Source: Pempheris klunzingeri (lineage: Eukaryota; Chordata; Actinopteri; Acropomatiformes; Pempheridae). From it: DNA of 64,000 nucleotides. Numbering within the stretch: the first letter of the stretch is position 1; each line of letters opens with the position of its first letter. The notes beneath the pieces are model-generated. The model searched no databases. It was not told the DNA's origin and worked only from the letters and a program-made list of their open reading frames with translations. The stretch is from positions 9,079,221 through 9,143,220 of the forward strand of contig NC_092027.1 in assembly GCF_042242105.1 (NCBI RefSeq). Reading direction: 5' to 3'. Of this stretch, positions 25,121-37,660 are shown piece by piece. A program made the translations under genes and the position numbers.

Positions 25121-26600
25121 AATGATACTGATGTTAGAAGTCAAATCAGTTCTAAGAGACAGATTCTCCGTGTCATTCCTGTTATTATTCCTGTTGATAA
25201 TAAGATGAGCTGGTGATGTTCTCAGGTACTGATTTTCTGTCAAATTATTTATTACATCTAGATTGTGTACCACTTGTTTTCACACGTAAAACAACTGGTG
25301 TAACTGGTGCTCATCATTCACAGTCTTAGTGAGGGGGGTTATAATGCATGTATACTGTATTATATATGATGTGCTGAGTTATTTCTTGCCTTGTGTGCAC
25401 TGACACTGCAGTGGATGCTTTGATTGTTCTCGTTTTCTACGATGTATTGTTTGAAAGATCTATACTTGTAAAATGCTTCCTCCATTTTAAAAATCAAGTG
25501 TTACCTTCTTTAGCAAGAAGCAGGCTTAAGGAGTGACCCTGTAATTGTGACTGTAGCTTCTCAAGTGTGCCCGTTACAATGTCTGAGTCACTGGTGTAAA
25601 TGTGAACATGACACCTGCCACTTCAGTGAGTGCATGGCCAACAATGGTGAAATGTGACCTAGTATGAGGGTCTGTATAGTTGACACTGACCTGGTCACCG
25701 ACAGGAAGAGAGAACATGTGGGCAGCAATGTGGGAGCCCACAACATTCAACTGGGATCTAACTTAACTGATAGCTTTAATGACTAATCAAGATGAAATCT
25801 GTTTTTGCTGGCGTGTATATGTTTTTGCTTCTTAAGGGGGAGACGACAGAAAGAGTTAGAGAAGCACTGGATTAAACCATCAATTAACAATTAGAAAATA
25901 ATTGACAGACTCATTGATAATGAAAATAATTATCAGTCACTTTGCAAAAAAGCTCATTTTTTGCCAGGTGTTATTTGAGAAGATTAACAGCCCACTCTGA
26001 AGGAGTCACTGCCCCGCTCCAAACTCCTGTATAACCACAAGTTGCTGTTTTTGTATTTGGACTTTTGTACAAATTAAACAAAAAAGATGCAACATGTTAA
26101 CTGGTGAGCTTTAGAGACGGTAAAAAGGAGGTTCGGCTAACCAGCATCTGGCTTGTAGTTTATATTTACAGCAAAGACATGAGAGCACTTTTCCTTTGAG
26201 AAATGAATTCATGCTTGATTCATGGAGTCTCTGTTACTGTAACTGTTTTACTGCCTTTATTAATGAGTAGAAATAAAAATGGTTAAAATGTGAAAAATAT
26301 ATGATATAAATATAAATGAAAAATAAGGGCTTTTTAAACTATGGTAGTTTTAAATGGTAAATTCATAAGACAGTGTGAACTGTCAAAAATAAGGTTATTG
26401 TTCAGTGTCGAAAAATAATTAATTATTAGTCTTGGGCAGAGTCAGGTTTAGGCTGCATGCACCAGATTTAATTCAATTATTGCCCTTTTTGTTTTTTAAT
26501 GACCGCCTGTTGTATTTCACGGTCTCCTATCAAATAAACATAGATAGGTTGTGGTTTCCTCTCTGAAACGAAGTCGACCGGCTGCGTGTATTACATTATA
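25121..26600. other. Intergenic DNA between the coiled-coil gene and the HCN gene
   Basis: No gene is supported. A fragment of the ATTAAT/AATTATCAGTC repeat lies at about 25870-26085. A short inverted piece of the family containing CGGCTAACCAGCATCTGG lies at about 26095-26180 (other copies at 30303, 32886 and 57960). Confidence 0.4.
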
Positions 26601-26631
26601 TTGTGGCTGCTGCCGATCCGATCCGGGATCC

Positions 26632-26768
26632 GAGAGGAGAGAGGAGAGGAGAGGAGAGGTGGGGGGAGGAGAGAGGAGGGGAGTGGAGGGGAGGGTGTCC
26701 CAGCCACCTAAGAGGAGGAGGGAACGCCACTTCCACCGCGGGGAGGAGGAGGGAGGAGAGGGAGAGAG
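26632..26768 (+). promoter_or_regulatory. Purine-rich tract and probable 5' UTR exon of the HCN gene
   Basis: 26632-26697 is almost purely purine (GAGAGGAGAGGAGAGG type); a second tract (26741-26768) runs into a donor GAGAG|gtgagt. Since the coding exon of the HCN gene opens after a good acceptor (CCCATTTTTAAG, ending at 27254), a non-coding first exon ending at 26768 is plausible. Local GC content is higher than in the flanks, as in a promoter. No transcript evidence. Confidence 0.4.
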
Positions 26769-27269
26769 GTGAGTGGACGCAGTTATGCCAACAAGCCGAT
26801 TATTGAAGGCTACTGAGCCCTCTCTGTCAATTTGCGTCCGTCCTCTCATGGTCAAACAGGGGCGGACACAATAGGCTACACCTGAGGCTGGAGCTTAAGT
26901 TCTTCCTTTTACAGAAGGCAGGTTTTATTCATCACAGGACAGTACTTTTATCAATGGATGCTGCAACTTTTTATGGATTTATATTGTGAGAGTTGGGAAA
27001 AGACCTGCAATGTGTATGTGGGACTGTAGAGGGACCTCCTACTACTTTTTTTAGTTGCTGTATTTTATTTTTCCATCTTTCTTTAAAGTGTTTCAGAGTT
27101 GTTGTTGTTGTTTTTTGTAAAATAACTCTAAGAGAATGCAGCAAATGGAAATGACAGCTGCTGAAAACTTTATAAGTAAGTGAGCTTTACAATCAGGCCC
27201 CAACAAGTCAAATCACAGGGACTAAAGAGTCCTCTTTGGTTTGCCCATTTTTAAGTGCAAGGTGTAAAA

Positions 27270-30200
27270 ATGTCCAGCCTCCCCAGGAGTCCAGAGGTCC
27301 CAAGAGGCGTCAGCGAGAGTCCAACTCACAAACCAGAGACACCCAAGTACCGCAGCTGGGGAAACCTTCGCTTCTCCAGATGGAGAAGTACCTCCCAGAG
27401 GACGACCCCGCCTGGTACCCCGTCCCCGAGGACAAACAAGAAGAGCGAGGTGAACAGGACACTCCTCTCCTTGGTCAAGACTCACAATGACGACTACACA
27501 GCAGATCCTGATGGCCTGCTGGACATCAACGAGGAGGACGATGGAGGCGGCAATGCGGCCGAGCAGGACCACTCCACCTACTTCCAGAGGCAGTTTGGAT
27601 CCATGCTGCAGCCCGGGGTCAACAAGTTCTCCCTGCGCATGTTTGGGAGTCATAAGGGTGTTGCTGCTGAACAGGCCAGGGTCAAGAGCTTTGGAGTGTG
27701 GATCATCCACCCCTACAGTGACTTCAGGTAATGATGAGGCTGAATTGCTTAACCTCAGTTTTTAATTTCAGTGCAATGTTTTGGGAAAATTGTCTACATT
27801 ATCTCTGCAGAAAACTGACTTAAGTGCACAAGTCAATAACATTTTGCAAAGGCTAGATTCCTCATATCTTCATTGATCTTTCATAAACTTCAAAGCATCC
27901 AGTTACAATCCAGCCAAACAGCCTGCGTTGGTGCTCAGAGCCGATTTTTCCAAGGACAGACTGCAGTACATCAGCTGATGTCACGGTTCCTAGCACATGA
28001 TAAGGAGATGAAGGGATTTGATTAGTGATACAGTATATAGGACAAGATCATCTGGATTAATGATACCGTTGGTGGCTCCCTTTCTCCATGTTTATGAGGA
28101 GGGAGGACAACATTCATTGACCCTGATGATTAAAGTGAACCGGTGAGTTCCATTTGAAAAACATCCAAAAGCATCTTGCACTAGTCTGGCCTCACTTCTG
28201 GAGGATTTGTCAGATCATTCAGCTTTTTCAGAGCTGAGCAACATCTTAGCAGTGATGCCCAAACCGTCCGTCTGTGCGGTCACTAATAATAGCCGCCATC
28301 AAATTTAAACAATTTTTAAACATCAGGCCTGTGACAGACAGAAAGGATAAAACCCATGCACAGGGATTATTGCCCATAAGAATCCCTATAATTCCAATCT
28401 TGCTCTATTATGCAATAATACACAGACAGCTGAGGGGGGGATTACAGAGGGCCTGCTCTCCTTAAACCTTATGTTCCAACTTCCTCTTCAAAATGCATGA
28501 GCTGGAACAGCACATTTTTTGGTGTATGGTGTTTCCTGTATATTTTCCAATATGAATCCACTTAAAAAATTATTAGACAAGCAAATTTGTGTGTGTGTGT
28601 ATACAAACATATAGATTTGTATATTTGCTTGGCAACAGGCAGTAACAGTGAAGCCAGGGATGCCCTTGTTTGCACAGAGTTGCTGTGATTGGGTAGTTAT
28701 GTGCTAGCTAACACCTGATTGATTTTTTGAAGTAAATAAATAAATACAAATGATTAAAAACTAAACAAAGAAACTAAACACAAAGGTACAAGTGCTCACA
28801 GGCTTATTTTTTAAATCCTTTAAAAGGAACCCTTCAATAACATATTGTTAGTGACCTGAAATGGTCAAAATAAGTTATTTCAACCAAAATCAGAATGAAA
28901 TAATATTGTTTACTGCAGCTTTAAGTAATTAGTTCTGCAGTTATTTGGTCATGAATAAAAGCATCGGACAAATTCAAATTTAGACTGAGAGGATTCCCAA
29001 AATTAATATCATTCTTCATTCAACGGGAATTCCTGTCATGGCGATCCAACCAATAGTTGTTGAAACATTTAACTCAAAACCAGAAATGTCGTGGTGGCAC
29101 AGGAGGAAAAGTCAGGGGATCATGAAAGTCATTAAGATTCATCCTCTGAGGGCCACGAATGTCTGTACATATAATCATAATAATACATTTATTTAATAGT
29201 TGCTGAGATATGTCTAACCCTAACCCTGCTGGCCGAGGTTGCCACCCCTGCAGCGATGCCACTACTATGGCTAAAAGGACAAATGATAGAAAAAATGGCG
29301 GGTAGTTGTTTATATTAACAGAATATGTAACCTACCCGTCAAAAATTGTCAGACCTTTTTAGTCATTTATGACTTTTGTTGCTTTAAATAGATACAAATT
29401 AAACCTCACTGATAAGCCAAGTCAATCCTGGATTCAGATTGAACATAAAACGCTATCAAACTACATGTCTGTTCTTGTACCACTCCCCCTGTTATTAATA
29501 GCTCATCTAAAAGGCCTTTAATACAGCAGAATCAGCTTCATGTGAACAGTTATGATGCCATCCAGAGTCTTTGGTGGAGTTATTGGCAGCGGGCAGCCAC
29601 TAATCTGTTGCAACATGAGAGGAGATGATAAGTAGTCATGTAAACTAGCGTGTCGACACAGAGGACATGGACACAAGAGATTGACGGAGGGATAAACGTG
29701 AATGAGAATGGCAAACTAATCTATCAGTTCCTGTACGTCTGCTCCGACAGGCTGAAGAAGAGGGTCATTTTCTCACAGGGTGCACGAGGCAAAAGGTGAA
29801 GGTCGTCAAAAATAGCCTGGTTCATATTCTGTGACAGTGCAACTGTAATGAACGACAGGCTGAGAGCGAGAGACCCAAAGTGATTGACACTTGATGGAAA
29901 CAATCTGTAAGGAAACCCAAACCATGAAGCCGTGGTGTATAACGAGATACTGGAGACCTAAAGGAAAATGGGTCCGACATGACATGAAGCAGACAGTGAT
30001 GAGTGCGGATGTGTACAGCACAGCACAGACGTCTGGGCTTCAACATCCTGAATGCTGCAGACAGGCATGTGCAGTGGTAGTGACGTTTTCTTTTCTTCAC
30101 TGTCTTCTTCATTGTCTTCTTTGATGGTGTATTGAGCCTGATGAGGTAAACGTCATGCATTTTTAATCAGAGGGTTCCTCCTGTGACAGGAGCTGTTATG

Positions 30201-33200
30201 ATAGTAAGGGTCACTCTGAAATGGGTCATTCCCTGGACCACATACTGTCCTCCTGGTTGGATGAATTCACTTGGCCTTCATAGCTGTTTCAAATTCTCTA
30301 GCTTAAAGGAATAGTTTGACATTTTTGGAATCGTGCTTATTCGCTTACTTGGTTGTAGTATAACAGATCAACACCGCTCTCTGATCTGTCCGGTAAGAAA
30401 GTGAATATACTTTGCAATAACAGAAATGTGAGTTACGATGATTAGTTAGCCAACCAGCTAAGCTTAGCTAAACATCTTTTGGAGCCATACTTAACCCACA
30501 GACATGCTAATGGCATCAATCTTCTCATTTACTGCTTTTTAAAAAAGCAAATGCCAGTAAGTGCATTTCCTAAAATATCATCCTATAATTTGAAATTCTG
30601 ATTTTCAGTGTCTCTTTAACAGGAGCACCTGAAGGTTGTCCAGTACAACTACAGTCTTGTCTGCTGGCCACTGAGCAGCTGAGCATGCTACTGGTCTGGG
30701 AAGTGAACCAGCAACCATACTGTATTTAAGTGAGCAGTGTGTCGCTATCTAGTGAATACTGTATGATGCAAAGATACACTGGAGGAGTTGCAGCTACAAA
30801 AACCCTGTTTGGGTGACATCAATAGACCCTAACAATATTTATTATTATTATTAGTAGTAGTAGTAGTTGTTGTAGTAGTCATAGTAGTAGTAGTAGTAGT
30901 AGTTGTTGTAGTAGTCGTAGTAGTAGTAGTAGTTGTAGTAGTATAATCCACAAACATGGAGGTGGCCAGTCATATAATATATTTTTTTATTCTTAGCATG
31001 TCTGTTAGCCTGCAAAACACGTTTATCTTATTAACTTCCCTCAGATTTTTTGAGTATCATAATATGTTACAGTAATAGATTTTCATTTAAATAAATGTCT
31101 GTTAAGTCACTATCTGTCACTGAATGAGGTAACATAATACACTGATACACAGCGCTTGCATTTGCGGTATTACTAGAAGATTAGAACTGCATGTCGGTGG
31201 CGACATTACTGGGAAAGCAGCACACAGTTAGTGGCGTGTTTTGTATCAGCCAGCAGTGGTTGTTCCGTCAGAGAGTGTAGGCAGAGATAACGCAGCAGAT
31301 GCTTTTATAATATGATACATGCATCAATTCACTTTTGTGTGAAGCAGTGTGCATTTTTTTTTTACTGATGTTGTCTATTGCAAGCAAATCCACTGCTATC
31401 TGACTGATGTTACACAGGCCACACTCACGTTCTATTACTGCTTATTGCAGAGATTTAAGATTGTTTTAGCTTTAATACGTTTAAGAACAGTTTGTGTTTA
31501 AGTTGAACAACAGTCTGGCTGTTGTTTTAGGGAAAACCAAACATTTTGAGGGAAATGCTCAGTACTAGTAATGACACACACTGTCCACCTCATTTATGTA
31601 CAGTAGAAACTGGAGTCAACTCCAGCTGTCGCTCCTCGTTTTGAGCAGAACTCCTTTGTAACCACATTGAGTGTGAACTTGGCTGTAATACGCACTAAAA
31701 TGAGGAGCAAAAAACTCAGCTTGTGGGGTCAGTTGTTACCAGAATTATTTTCATAATTAATCAACAGAATTATTTTAATAATTAATGTTACAGTTACAGT
31801 TACAACACAAGATAATGGACACTTAATGTACAAGTTGCATCTCTGTACAGCAATATGAAAAAATATTTTGGGTTTAGATTTACAAGTAAATAACAAAATA
31901 AATGCTCACAGGTTTACATCTGCACACCCTCAACCTCCCACCTCTCCTCTTCTGTCCAGGTTTTACTGGGACATCGTGATGCTGCTGTTGATGATGAGCA
32001 ATCTGGTCATTTTGCCCTGGGGAATCACCTTCTTTGAAGACCAGAACACCACGCCCTGGATCACCTTTAACGTCCTGTCTGACACTCTCTTCCTCATGGA
32101 CCTGGTTTTCAATTTCCGCACGGGCATCGCGGGAGAGGACAGCCACATCATCCTGGACCCCAAAGAGATCCGCATGCATTATCTCCGCACCTGGTTCCTG
32201 GTGGACTTCATCTCCTCCATCCCTGTCGACTACATCTTCCTCATCGTCGACCTGGAGGCCCGGTACGAGTCGTCTGATGTGTACCGCACAGCCCGCGCCC
32301 TCCGCATAGTCCGCTTCACCAAGATCCTCAGTCTGCTGCGTCTTCTCCGACTGTCTCGCCTCATCCGATACATCCATCAGTGGGAAGAGGTAAACAGCAA
32401 GGCTGAGAGAGAGAAAAGCTCTTAATGATATAAAAAACTATTTTCCCAGTTTCATGTTGTGTTTTTCCTCCATACAACTTTTTCTCTGTCAGATTTTCCA
32501 CATGACATATGACCTGGCCAGCGCCGTGGTCCGTATAGTCAACTTGATAGGCATGATGCTGCTGTTGTGCCACTGGGACGGCTGCCTGACTTTCATGGTC
32601 CCAATGCTGCAAGACTTCCCCTCAGACTGCTGGGTATCCAAAAATAACATGGTGGTAAGTACAGGTTCATTAATGCATTCCCACACACATAACGCATATC
32701 ACAACCTGGCCAATCTTTATAGATATAGAGGTTGGACCTTCCTAAAAAGATCCTATGAAGTTTCATGGAAAAAATCTATGTCTTAAGCTTTTATTCTTTT
32801 TATGTGTTGAATTGGATGCTTGCTGTTTGACAACATTTGACCAAAGGACTGTCTAGATTAATTTGGCAATTCTTTGGTATATAATAAAAGAATAGTTTAC
32901 CACACTGTTTGATACACCGTCTTTGCTTTCTTGCCAAGAGTTAAATGAGAAGAATGACACCAGTCTCATGTCTGTGCAGTAGGTTAATTATGAAGCTACA
33001 GCCAGCAGCCAGTTAGCTTAGCTTTGCACAAATAAAATCTACTCACCAGCACACTTAAGAACCACTTATGGATATGTCATTATGATATGTTGTAATATGA
33101 TGACATGTTATTTTGTTAAAATTTACATGCCAGACTATTTCCTATTTCCTGGACAGGCCTAGTATCTTCCTGGTTCTCTTTTTAAACAATGTTAATTTTC

Positions 33201-35717
33201 TCCATAGTTAATACCAAATGAAATTAATTTGATGGCCCCGACACACACACAGACACATATATATATACACAGTGTGATGTGATCTGTTGAAATATAATGA
33301 GAACATATAAGTTATAAGGTATAAGGTTTTGGCAACATTGTTGTTAAAACTTTACAACACTGAGTTGAAATCAGTTCCTGGAAATTTCTAGGAAATTGTG
33401 AGGATGGTAAAGTAATGTTACCAGAAACTTACTCACCCTTCATCCATGTGGCTTTTCTTACCCGACCGAATTATGATCATAGCCACATAAAGTATATTTT
33501 CCTATGACAACATTACTGTCTGCTCCTCAGAATTCGACATGGCACCTACAGTACTCCTACGCCCTGTTCATGGCCATGAGTCACATGCTGTGTATTGGAT
33601 ACGGCGCCCACCCTCCAGAGGGCTTGACTGACGTCTGGCTCACCATGATCAGTATGGTCGTGGGGGCCACCTGCTACGCCATGTTCCTTGGTCACGCAAC
33701 TAATCTGGTCGGCTCCTTGGACGCATCACATCGCCAGTATCAAGAGAAGGTAATCACCTGTGCAGATTAACAAACTGAAACATTTTGACCTACAGCTTCG
33801 TTTTTTTTCGCGCCCCAGGAGCTTCACGTGGATGCTTATGTGATTCTGTCTGTGAGGTTTAATATCGGAGCCATGCTTTATATCATAGACTTGCTTGTAC
33901 TTTATTCGTGGAAGCTGTGCCAAATGCCCAGAGAATGTGTGTATTATCTAATGGATTTTGTGGCCTTACTGTGACCCTTTCCAGGGGATTTTCACGAGAT
34001 AAAGCAGAATGGATGTTAGACAAATGGCGGCACCTTTGTTTTGGAGCCCTGTTTGCTAATGCCCATTACAAATGAGTTTGTAATCCACTTATGTCTGGAA
34101 AAAAAACCTGTGAAACAAATAGAATAAATGCATAATTATTGTGCTTGGAAATAATTCAGCGAACACATGGTAGAAAATGTGACACATGACATCGGCCGTG
34201 TGGAATATCCTCATGAAAGTCAAAACACAATGTGTTTTTGTGAACATTTTCAGTATAAGCAAGTGGAGCAGTACATGTCGTTCCATAAGCTGCCAGCAGA
34301 TGTAAGACAGAGGATCCATGATTATTACGAGCAGCGATTCCAAGGCAAGATGTTTGACGAGGACAGCATCCTCGGAGAGCTCAGTGACCCACTGAAGGAG
34401 GTTTGTTGTTCATTAAACCTTTGATTTGACCTCCTGTTTCTGTTTTATTGACACATCCCCACACAGAGCCAAATTTAGACCTGAGCAATATGGTTGAAGT
34501 GCATATATCTATTAATCTGCTGATTTTTTTTTGATTAATTGTTGATATAATAATAGATTGATTTATGACATGTCAGAAAACTGGGAAAAATATATTCTAT
34601 CATCATTTGTTATATAATTTCTCAATGCTAAAATGCTACACAGTCCAAATTTTCAGCTTCTCAAATGTTAGTATTTAGCGCATGTCTTTGTCATTAATGT
34701 CATATATTTTCACTATTTATAAAGATGATTCATAGAATGATGAATCGAACATATAAAAAGAGCGCTCACACACACACACAGTGTGTTGGATAGTAAATTG
34801 TGTGCAGATGTGACGGTATTTCTCACTCTCACTATGACGGTGTCTCGATCTCCTCTCCTCTTTCTTGCCACCATGCAGGAGATTGTCAGCTATAACTGCC
34901 GTGGGCTTGTAGCGAACATGCCACTGTTTGCCAACACTGACCCTCACTTTGTGACGGTGATCCTGACCAAACTGCGTTTCGAGGTTTTCCAACCCGCAGA
35001 CTTGATTATACGAGAAGGAACGCTGGGGCGGAAAATGTACTTCATCCAGCACGGTACCGTCACTGTCATCCCACGTGGCAGTAGGGAGATTACGCTCAAC
35101 GATGGAGCATATTTTGGAGGTAAATCATTTGTCACTGATTTCAACTTTTAAATAGTTCCCCATCAAATATATATGTGTGTAAGGCTGCAGTGTCCAATTA
35201 TTTTCTATTATCAGTTCATCTGACAATAGTTTTCTTAATCAGCTGACTTAGTGTTTGGTCTAGAAATGTTAGAAAACAGTGAAAAATATGATTTCACAAT
35301 TTCCCAAAACCAAAGTAGACCTCTTCAGTTTGCTTGTTTTGTTCAACAAGCAATCTCAGAGTCAAACATATTTACTGTCTTGGCAGACTAAAACACAGTA
35401 ACTGAGAGTGGTGTTATGCAATTTAACTTTTGGAAAGAAAGCGAAATATTGTATTCTCCAATAGATCAAACCGTTACTCTAAAGGTTAAACTGAGTCTCT
35501 CTTTGTTGGTTCAGAGATCTGCCTGCTAACCCAAGGACGCCGCACAGCCTCAGTGAAGGCCGAGACCTACTGTCGCCTTTACTCCCTGAGTGTGGACAGT
35601 TTCAACGAGGTCCTGGAGGAGCATCCTCTCATGAGGAGGGCGTTTGAGAGTGTGGCTGTGGACCGACTGGGCCGGGTAGCTCGCAGGCCCAGTTATCAGC
35701 CTCCCACGCCGGAGTGA
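27270..35717 (+). CDS. HCN-family hyperpolarisation-activated, cyclic-nucleotide-gated channel (HCN3/HCN5-like)
   Basis: Exons: 27270-27727, 31960-32389, 32493-32654, 33531-33749, 34254-34400, 34879-35119, 35515-35717; 1860 nt, 619 aa, phases consistent. HCN channels are tetrameric plasma-membrane cation channels carrying Ih/If. Visible parts: the HCN assembly domain before S1 ([15 protein letters not shown]), S1 from about residue 154, S4 (about 262-290) with repeated Arg/Lys and the [17 protein letters not shown] end, an NST glycosylation sequon at 351, selectivity filter CIGYG (371-375), C-linker starting [16 protein letters not shown], and a cyclic-nucleotide-binding domain with FGEICLL and GRRTAS (cAMP contacts). 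S1-S4 wording is nearest to mammalian HCN3 as I recall it. The protein stops about 20 residues after the binding domain, without the long tail and SNL-type end of HCN1, 2 and 4. The first in-frame ATG after an in-frame stop and acceptor fixes the start. Confidence 0.9.
30303..30620 (+). repeat. Dispersed fish repeat (GGAATAGTTTGAC family)
   Basis: It opens TTAAAGGAATAGTTTGACA and later has CTTATTCGCTTACTTG and CAGCTAAGCTTAGCTAAAC. A second copy at about 32886-33075 opens AAAAGAATAGTTTACCAC and has TTCTTGCCAAGAGTTAAATG and CAGTTAGCTTAGC; an inverted one is at about 57960-58178. The class (probably short non-autonomous) is not resolved. Confidence 0.5.
30838..30952 (+). repeat. (TAG)n trinucleotide array with higher-order unit
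   Basis: TAT/TAG/TTG trinucleotides; the block AGTAGTTGTTGTAGTAGTC recurs with about 45-base spacing, so the array also repeats at a longer scale. Confidence 0.85.
32886..33075 (+). repeat. Dispersed fish repeat (GGAATAGTTTGAC family), second copy
   Basis: Direct-orientation relative of the 30303-30620 repeat, located in the intron between HCN exons 3 and 4. TCTTGCCAAGAGTTAAATGA and AAGCTACAGCCAGCAGCC are its clearest words. Confidence 0.5.
34480..34700. repeat. Dispersed repeat fragment (ATTAATTG/TTGATTAATTG type)
   Basis: Sequence such as CTGATTTTTTTTTGATTAATT then GTCAGAAAACTGGGAAAAA, in the intron before HCN exon 6, matches the wording of the fragment at 35185-35420. Class unresolved. 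Confidence 0.4.
35185..35420. repeat. Dispersed repeat fragment, second piece
   Basis: In the last HCN intron: TTATCAGTTCATCTGACAA, AGAAAACAGTGAAAAATATG, ATTTCCCAAAACCAAAG and GCTTGTTTTGTTCAACAAGC are words of a repeat frequent in percomorph fish introns. Confidence 0.45.
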
Positions 35718-35908
35718 CTTCCTCGCTAGCGACAGAGAGAGACTCCAGGCAGAAACATGGAGGACATTTTTGTCATTCTTTGGCTGAACTTGACCACATG
35801 AGAAAGAAACTATCAATGTAAATTTTACTTATTGCTGTTCAATGATCAATCACCTGATGGACACCCTCACTTTTATTTATTAACACATTATTGCTGCACT
35901 TAGTTGAT

Positions 35909-35914
35909 AATAAA
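35909..35914 (+). terminator. Polyadenylation signal of the HCN gene
   Basis: AATAAA, about 190 bases after the stop codon, is the first good signal downstream. Confidence 0.45.
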
Positions 35915-37219
35915 ATCGGAACTTCAGTTTAATTTTATTACTTGAATCTCGACAAGCTACATGATACATTTTTGTGTTAGACCTTTGTACACTTTTCACG
36001 TGAGATCCATTGTGTAATTCACAAACTGATGATGATGATGATGATGATGATTTCTTCAGCAGCTTGCATTTTTGGTTATTTGTGTGTTTTTTACCAGTGG
36101 CAACACCAGCGTTATGAATCATTTCCAGTTTCCTGTGTGCTCTCTGAGAATGCAGTGTCATTATCTATCACATCATGATCGATCATCATCATTCGAATGA
36201 GCACACAGGGGCACCAGCTGGGTGATTTATCATGCAGCCGTATGTATGTAGCTATTTAAATGATCACTCAGGTCTGTAGGTTAAATCAGGATTTAATACC
36301 AACGTTCACAGAGGATAAGCTGCTCTGATGTAACAACTCTGACTGCACAGAGACAGACTGTATGCAGTTTTGCTTTACATCACTGTTTATATTGCCACAT
36401 TTCCTGATGAAGTGCTAATCTGAAAAATCTATTTTCTCTACAGTTTAGTATCCAGTATTATGAGGCATGATTTTTCTTTGCTTTGTTACATTTTCTTAAG
36501 TTACTCACTTATATTTTAAACTCCACCTTAATTGGTTTTAATTTTCTGCAGGTAATTTATTTGCAAACATACATTTTACTTTAAAGATGAATGAAGAAAA
36601 TAAACCATTCTGTTAATTAGCAGATAATAAAGGTGAATTTAATGTCAGAAAAAAACACATGACAGATAACTGTTACGGACCAAGGCAGCTAAATGGAATT
36701 CAGTTACAATTAAAGTTAATATTTACACTTGTGATTGTCCTGATATGATGTCAAGATTTCGGCTGTAAAAAAAAGGCCAAAAGAAAGACAGGGGAGCCTT
36801 AGTCACTGCTTATTTTCTGCTTCAGAACAGAGGAAACACTGTTATTGATAAGACAAAGAATCATCTATTAGTCATCTTCTCTTATGTATGTGTGCTGTTA
36901 GTATTGTAGTGATTCATACAGTAGTATAGTAATGGTTTTTCTTTCAGATTAATTTGATGCAGACAAAGAAATGTCATCCATTTTAGAGTCATACATAGTT
37001 AAAATCACCTTAATTTGTTACATGTCTACTATAATGCTGATAATGCCTATCCATTTCATTATTCAAGCTTTTGGATGAATGATGATGTCATGTAAATATT
37101 GATATTTCCACCCTCTAAACGTAAATATAAAAAAAATGTATTTTTACCTATGCAGCTTGTTTAAAAGTTGTCATTTATAATTGCCTGAGCGTGAACACAC
37201 ACACACCACTGATTAAAGA

Positions 37220-37660
37220 AATACTCTGATCTTTCACTTAAGAAAAAGTAGTGCCAATATAATATAATATTCCCATATTATCACCAGTAAATATTATTAT
37301 GTAAAGCAAAAGTCCTCACTTTGTACAAAGGCCTATTTCAGAGTGTTAAATATTATTTGATTCGATTCGATTCGATTCGATTCGATTCGATTCGATTATT
37401 TTTTATTATTATAATATTTCAATGTTGAAGCTGGTTGAGGTGGAGCTTGAACTATTGTAAAGTATGGTGTTGAAGACCATAAACAATGCATTATCTTTTA
37501 TCATATAACTTTTTTGTGTGATGATATACATATTTTGTATATTTCAAGTCTCGTTTCTAAAATAGGTATAGTTGAGTAAAAAGTGCAGTATTTTCCCTCT
37601 GAGGTGTAGTGCAGCTGAAGTCTAGTCTAGATGGAAATACGTAAGTGCTGCAAAAGTAAC
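37220..37660 (-). repeat. Inverted CAGTGGTGGAA-family element
   Basis: AAGCTGGTTGAGGTGGAGCTT, GAGTAAAAAGTGCAGTATTTT and CCCTCTGAGGTGTAGTG are reverse-complement words of the family seen at 1055 and 46968. The (ATTCG)n array lies inside it. Confidence 0.5.
37361..37397 (+). repeat. (ATTCG)n microsatellite
   Basis: Seven perfect units of a pentanucleotide that holds one CpG per unit, set in otherwise AT-rich, CpG-poor sequence. Confidence 0.95.

Larger units (their letters stand above)
27728..31959 (+). other. Large first coding intron of the HCN gene
   Basis: 4.2 kb with no coding exon recognised. It contains a dispersed repeat (30303-30620) and a trinucleotide array (30838-30952). The rest, including 27760-30300, shows nothing I can name. 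Confidence 0.6.

Noticed and set aside
26517-26855. Open frames on both strands over the purine tract near HCN
   Set aside because: Repetitive Arg/Glu/Gly or Ser/Pro/Leu translation follows from the simple sequence. No domain.
27137-27269. Upstream ATG (27137) as HCN start
   Set aside because: It is out of frame with the coding exon and an in-frame TAA at 27252 precedes the true start. A splice acceptor ends at 27254.
29210-29226. Telomere-like CTAACCCTAACCCT
   Set aside because: Only two units, expected by chance in a window of this size and far from a telomeric array.
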